Both the position numbers and the translations under genes were made by a program. Below the pieces are notes generated by a model. The model was not told where the DNA came from and searched no databases. It saw nothing but the letters and a program-made list of their open reading frames with translations. A DNA stretch of 64,000 nucleotides from Shinella sp. (GTDB lineage Bacteria > Pseudomonadota > Alphaproteobacteria > Rhizobiales > Rhizobiaceae), in contig QFQX01000022.1 of assembly GCA_003248775.1 (NCBI GenBank), forward strand, positions 1 through 64,000, in the 5' to 3' direction. This document shows, in pieces, positions 60,563-64,000 of the stretch. Every line of letters begins with the position of its first letter. The stretch's first letter is position 1.

Positions 60563-61251
60563 TCAAGGCATCCGACATCATGCGTCGCGCCGCGACGCAG
60601 CTGATCGACGAGGATCACATTCGCTGGCCCCTGCCCGAACTGGCTGACTGGATCGGCGAGGCCGTGTCCGAAATCGTCAAGGCCAAGCCATCCGCCTCGA
60701 GTAGGTCGATGAACCTCTCTCTGGTCGCGGGCACGAAGCAGAAGCTCCCCACCGATCAGAGGATCATGCTGCTGCTGGACATTTCGCGGAACGTCGAGGG
60801 CACCGGCGGTGCTGGCGGTCGCATGATCAAGCCGGTTACCCGTGACAGCCTCGATGCGCTCGAACCGCGGTGGCACGATCCCGCCCAGGTCCCGTTCAAG
60901 AAGGAAGTCCGGCATTTCATCTACGACGCCACCGTCCCGCTCGAATACTCTTGCTATCCGGGGAACGACGGCACCGGAATGGTCGAGGCCAACGTCTCTT
61001 ATCTTCCTCCCAGCGTCGCCGCGCTGATCGGGACAGCCGATCCCACGGACATCGCGACATGGAATGTCAGCATTGGCCTGTCGGATGAATACCAGGCGCC
61101 CGTGCTGGACTATGTGATGTACCGCGCCTTCAGCAAGGAAGAGCCTGCATCGACGCCGGGCCGCGCTGCGGGTCATTATCAGGTATTCGCGACATCCATC
61201 GGCATCCAAGTCCAGGTCGAGCAGTCCAATTCGCCGAACAGGAGGCGTTGA
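60559..61251 (+). CDS. Phage adaptor protein (DUF6682-like)
   Basis: 230 residues. The stretch LPELADWIGEAVSEIVKAKPSASS and YLPPSVAALIGTADPTDIATWNVSIGLSDEYQAPVLDYVMYRAFSKE resemble the DUF6682 type adaptor proteins of N4-like phages, where they connect head and tail. The start is coupled by ATGA overlap to the previous gene, and its stop overlaps the next ATG as TGATG. Confidence 0.65.
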   Translation: MIKASDIMRRAATQLIDEDHIRWPLPELADWIGEAVSEIVKAKPSASSRSMNLSLVAGTKQKLPTDQRIMLLLDISRNVEGTGGAGGRMIKPVTRDSLDALEPRWHDPAQVPFKKEVRHFIYDATVPLEYSCYPGNDGTGMVEANVSYLPPSVAALIGTADPTDIATWNVSIGLSDEYQAPVLDYVMYRAFSKEEPASTPGRAAGHYQVFATSIGIQVQVEQSNSPNRRR

Positions 61252-61877
61252 TGGTGACCATGATCGACATCGAAGAGTTTCTGCCGGAGGTGCTGCAATA
61301 CGCTCCGAACACGAGCGAGCTCGTTGCGCAAACACATATCGTTGCCGTGGCTCGGGAGCTGTGTGACCGCTGCAAGATCTGGCGAGAAACGGATACGTTC
61401 GAGATCGTCACCCCTGCGGGTCAGGGTCTCATGTCGATCAGCAATGCGGAGATCGTCTCGATCGAGGAGGCCGATATGGGCGGCGTGCCCATGGAGCCGG
61501 TCACCGTCGCATGGCTCGACGAGCACAGACCGAAGTGGCACACCGACACGGCGACTGGCCAAGCGCGCTACGTGACCCAGCTCAATCTGAACACCGTCTC
61601 TGTGTATCCACGCCAGTCCGGTGAAATGACGGCGCGTTTTGTGCTCAAGCCTGCGCGCCGAGCCACCGAGCTTCCGGATTTCCTCCTGCAATCCTACTCC
61701 GACGAAATCGGGAAGGGAGCTGCGGGGCGCATCCATACCCTCCCCACTGAAAATGCAGTTCCCCAGCTCGGGGTAACGATGACAGCGTGGTTTGAGGAAC
61801 GCCTGAACAAGCTTTCCACCAAGACGACGCGCGGCCAACAGGGCGCGCCACTGCGTACGAAGGGGCGTTATTTCTGA
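61251..61877 (+). CDS. Hypothetical phage head-tail connector candidate
   Basis: 208 residues. Helix-rich start (MIDIEEFLPEVLQYAPNTSELVAQ) and a mixed beta C-terminal half with LNLNTVSVYPRQSGEMTARFVLKPAR. Position between the adaptor and the collar-fibre gene suggests a connector or tail completion protein. Overlaps both neighbours as TGATG. Confidence 0.6.
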   Translation: MVTMIDIEEFLPEVLQYAPNTSELVAQTHIVAVARELCDRCKIWRETDTFEIVTPAGQGLMSISNAEIVSIEEADMGGVPMEPVTVAWLDEHRPKWHTDTATGQARYVTQLNLNTVSVYPRQSGEMTARFVLKPARRATELPDFLLQSYSDEIGKGAAGRIHTLPTENAVPQLGVTMTAWFEERLNKLSTKTTRGQQGAPLRTKGRYF

Positions 61878-62902
61878 TGGTCGTAAAGTTCACCAACAAT
61901 GCACGGTCCAGCCTGGCGGCATCAATCACGGCCGATGAAACCTCGCTCCTCATCGCTGCCGGCGATGCCGGCAAGTTCCCGACGCTCGGAGCGGGAGACT
62001 GGTTCCCACTGACGCTGGTTAAACCTACAGGCGAGATGGAAATCGTTCGTGTCACCTCCCGTGTCGGCGCGGCTCTGACTGTTACGCGCGCACAGGAAGC
62101 TACCATACCCCGCGCATTTGATGCCGGAACCGCGGTTTCATTGCGTCCGACGGCTGGTCTTCTGGCAGAGATTCTTGGTATCGCTCAGGGCGACCATACG
62201 CACGAAAAGGCTCAGATCGTTGGGCTTGTTGCGGATCTGGAATCAATCGCGCTGTCGCTTACCGAAATCAACGACAGCTTTTCGGAAATAGCGCCGGTTC
62301 TAGACAGCGCCCGGCGCGGCACTCCGATCGGTGGGCTTCAATTCATGGCGACCACGACTGCCCCGCCCGGGTGGATATCTCCGGCTGGGCCGCTGCTATC
62401 GCGGACGGAATATCCCGAGCTTTGGGCTCATGCGCAGACATCCGGCATGCTGGCTGCCAGCGATTCGGTCTGGAGCTCATCGGGTCTGTACGGCCTCTTT
62501 TCCCCCGGCGACGGCGCCACAACGTTTCGGGCTCCGGATCTACGCGGGCTCTTCCCCCGTGTGTGGGATGCTGGAAGGGGGGTAGACAGCGGCCGCGCGG
62601 TCGGCACGTATCAAGGCAGCCAAAACCTCTTACACGGCCACGGTGTCAATGATCCCGGCCACGCTCACGGCGTTGCGGACCCCGGACACTCCCACGGCTA
62701 TGATGGAACCACTTCCGGATCAGGGTTCGACGCGATTGAGTTGGGCGGCGGTCCGACGGGCGCCAGCAGCGGCCGTATCCATGGCTCCAATACCGGCATC
62801 GGAATTTATGGCAGCGGGACGGGCATTTCGATCCAAGCCAGCGGCGGCAGCGAAGCTCGGCCGGGAAACATCGCACTGCCCATCTACATGCGCGCATATT
62901 GA
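61877..62902 (+). CDS. Phage tail collar domain protein
   Basis: 341 residues. The C-terminal part contains the tail-collar pattern: PPGWISPAGPLLSRTEYPELWAHA, TTFRAPDLRGLFPRVWDAGRGVDSGR, and a His/Gly-rich stretch (HGHGVNDPGHAHGVADPGHSHG). The His residues may bind a metal ion. The N-terminal 130 residues are likely the particle-binding end. It forms a fibre for host attachment. Confidence 0.82.
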   Translation: MVVKFTNNARSSLAASITADETSLLIAAGDAGKFPTLGAGDWFPLTLVKPTGEMEIVRVTSRVGAALTVTRAQEATIPRAFDAGTAVSLRPTAGLLAEILGIAQGDHTHEKAQIVGLVADLESIALSLTEINDSFSEIAPVLDSARRGTPIGGLQFMATTTAPPGWISPAGPLLSRTEYPELWAHAQTSGMLAASDSVWSSSGLYGLFSPGDGATTFRAPDLRGLFPRVWDAGRGVDSGRAVGTYQGSQNLLHGHGVNDPGHAHGVADPGHSHGYDGTTSGSGFDAIELGGGPTGASSGRIHGSNTGIGIYGSGTGISIQASGGSEARPGNIALPIYMRAY

Positions 62903-62915
62903 GTTGAGGTAGGCA

Positions 62916-63509
62916 ATGAATATCTATCACTATGATCAAACGAGCGGGCAGTTTACCTTCGCCGGGTTCGCAATGCCGAACCATCGAAACCCGGAAAATC
63001 CGTTGGTCCCCGCCTTCGCGACGACGATAGCTCCGCCGGATGCGCGTGATGGTTTCGTCCGGATTTTCAATGGCACACAGTGGGCCTATGCGCCGGTCCC
63101 TCCCGACCAGGAGACGGAGGGTGAGCCGACCATTTCCATGTCGGACCGCGTCGATATGGAACGCGATGCCCGGATCAACGGTGGTTTCATCTTTGAAGGT
63201 GTCCGCTATCAATCTCGTTCGGGAGATCGCGAGAACATCGCCGGTGCAAAGTCTCTCGCGACCGACGCGCTCGCCCTGGGTGCTCCTGAAGGCGATTACA
63301 CATGGCAGCACCTCCTTGACCCCACCGCCCCGGAAACTTTTCAATGGATCGCCGAGGACAACAGCGAGCACCCGATGGACGCACAGACCATGGTGCGTTT
63401 TGGCTATGCTGCCCTCGCCCACAAACAGCGCCTGATCTTCGCGGCCCGGGCAATCAAGAATATGACGCCGATCCCCGAGGATTTCGCCACGAACAATGCT
63501 TATTGGTGA
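62916..63509 (+). CDS. DUF4376-like phage tail protein
   Basis: 197 residues. Opening MNIYHYDQTSGQFTFAGFAMP, and a C-terminal half with RDARINGGFIFEGVRYQSRSGDRENIAGA and WIAEDNSEHPMDAQTMVRFGYAALAHKQ, a pattern seen in DUF4376 proteins next to fibre genes, where they resemble fibre assembly chaperones. It begins 13 bp after the collar gene. Confidence 0.72.
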   Translation: MNIYHYDQTSGQFTFAGFAMPNHRNPENPLVPAFATTIAPPDARDGFVRIFNGTQWAYAPVPPDQETEGEPTISMSDRVDMERDARINGGFIFEGVRYQSRSGDRENIAGAKSLATDALALGAPEGDYTWQHLLDPTAPETFQWIAEDNSEHPMDAQTMVRFGYAALAHKQRLIFAARAIKNMTPIPEDFATNNAYW

Positions 63510-63515
63510 GGTCTC

Positions 63516-64000
63516 ATGCCTGTCATAAAGCTCTCGGCTTTCATCGGTGAACAACCTCTGATCCTGCCTCATTTACTGCCCGAAACAGCCGCAACGTCCG
63601 CGTGGAACGTGCGCATGGATGATGGAGGGCTGACCCCGATCAACAAGTCCGTGCTGGATGGTGGAATTGCAGTTCCTGGCGCGCAGAGCCTCTATAGGCA
63701 TGGCGAAGATTGGCTTTCATGGACTGGCAACGTGCATGCGGTTCCCGGCCCTGTTTCTGCCGATCGCCTTTATCTCACCGGCGATGGCGCACCGAAGATG
63801 CGCGTTGATGGGGTTGAGTATCCTCTCGCGCTGGCCGCGCCGACAGCTGCTCCAACTGTAACGGTAACCGGTACGGGAACGGGCGACACGGTAAGCCGAA
63901 CCTATGTTTGGACGTGGGTTACCGACTTTGGAGAGGAATCTGCCCCCTCCCCAACCTCAACTATTATTGACTGGAAGCCAGGTCAGGCGGTCACACTCTC
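63516..64000 (+). CDS. Phage structural protein (3' end beyond the window)
   Basis: 161 codons are visible from ATG 63516 to the right edge. The sequence is Pro/Thr-rich with a likely beta-sandwich part: PTVTVTGTGTGDTVSRTYVWTWVTDFGEESAPSPTS. Proteins of this look are often stabilisation or tail tube-like components in N4-gp56 type phages. No firm family. Confidence 0.6.
   Translation, partial: MPVIKLSAFIGEQPLILPHLLPETAATSAWNVRMDDGGLTPINKSVLDGGIAVPGAQSLYRHGEDWLSWTGNVHAVPGPVSADRLYLTGDGAPKMRVDGVEYPLALAAPTAAPTVTVTGTGTGDTVSRTYVWTWVTDFGEESAPSPTSTIIDWKPGQAVTL

Overview
The window reads as chromosome of a Rhizobiaceae alphaproteobacterium (Rhizobium/Agrobacterium-like; genus not resolvable from sequence reading alone). 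The grounds are the rhizobial amino-acid uptake operon aapJQMP next to metC, the order cysE / DUF3126 / phasin / clpS / clpA, an EipB-type (DUF1849) envelope protein, BTLCP proteases, homologues of the complex I accessory subunits NDUFS4 and NDUFS6, a Zur/ZnuABC locus, and the rpsB-tsf-pyrH-frr-uppS-cdsA-rseP-bamA-lpxD-fabZ-lpxA-lpxI-lpxB superoperon.

Layout. 1-6.6 kb: thrS (cut by the left edge), yidD and an Fe-S scaffold-like gene on the minus strand; folE, hisI and a patatin lipase on the plus strand; a CBS-domain protein and a rhomboid protease on the minus strand. 6.6-12.4 kb: a minus-strand terminator with no gene upstream of it (possible sRNA or attenuator), a double PilZ protein, a BTLCP protease behind a very AT-rich leader, a membrane protein of unknown function, a DacA/SPOR carboxypeptidase, a small hypothetical and a gamma-carbonic anhydrase. 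12.4-17 kb: zinc homeostasis, with zur-znuB-znuC on the minus strand, znuA and a COG0523 metallochaperone GTPase on the plus strand, and two palindromic candidate Zur boxes. 17.1-30.3 kb: outer-membrane and lipid A biogenesis and translation genes, all minus strand, reading from rpsB at the right to lpxB at the left.

30.5-38.3 kb: eipB, ridA-GDPD-FemAB-like-HIT, a 42-residue membrane peptide, DUF1989 with a divergent LysR regulator, azlCD and an NTF2-like protein. 38.5-43.3 kb: clpS-clpA, a phasin, DUF3126 and cysE. 43.3-48.7 kb: enoyl-CoA hydratase, an M15/PG-binding peptidase, an alpha/beta hydrolase, a CHCC zinc finger (NDUFS6-like), a FAD monooxygenase and metC. 49-53.4 kb: aapJQMP. 53.4-56 kb: a nuclease-like protein, a second BTLCP protease, tRNA-Arg(TCT) and an NDUFS4-like protein.

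At 56.55 kb the 3' half of a tRNA-Pro(TGG) stands alone, with no 5' half, and everything to its right is phage: a leftward lysis cassette (GH108 endolysin, two holin-like proteins and a 37-residue membrane peptide), then a rightward block with an N4-gp56 type major capsid protein, adaptor-like proteins, a tail-collar protein, a DUF4376-like protein and a gene cut by the right edge. I read this as one end of a prophage integrated in tRNA-Pro. No CRISPR array, rRNA or insertion sequence was seen.
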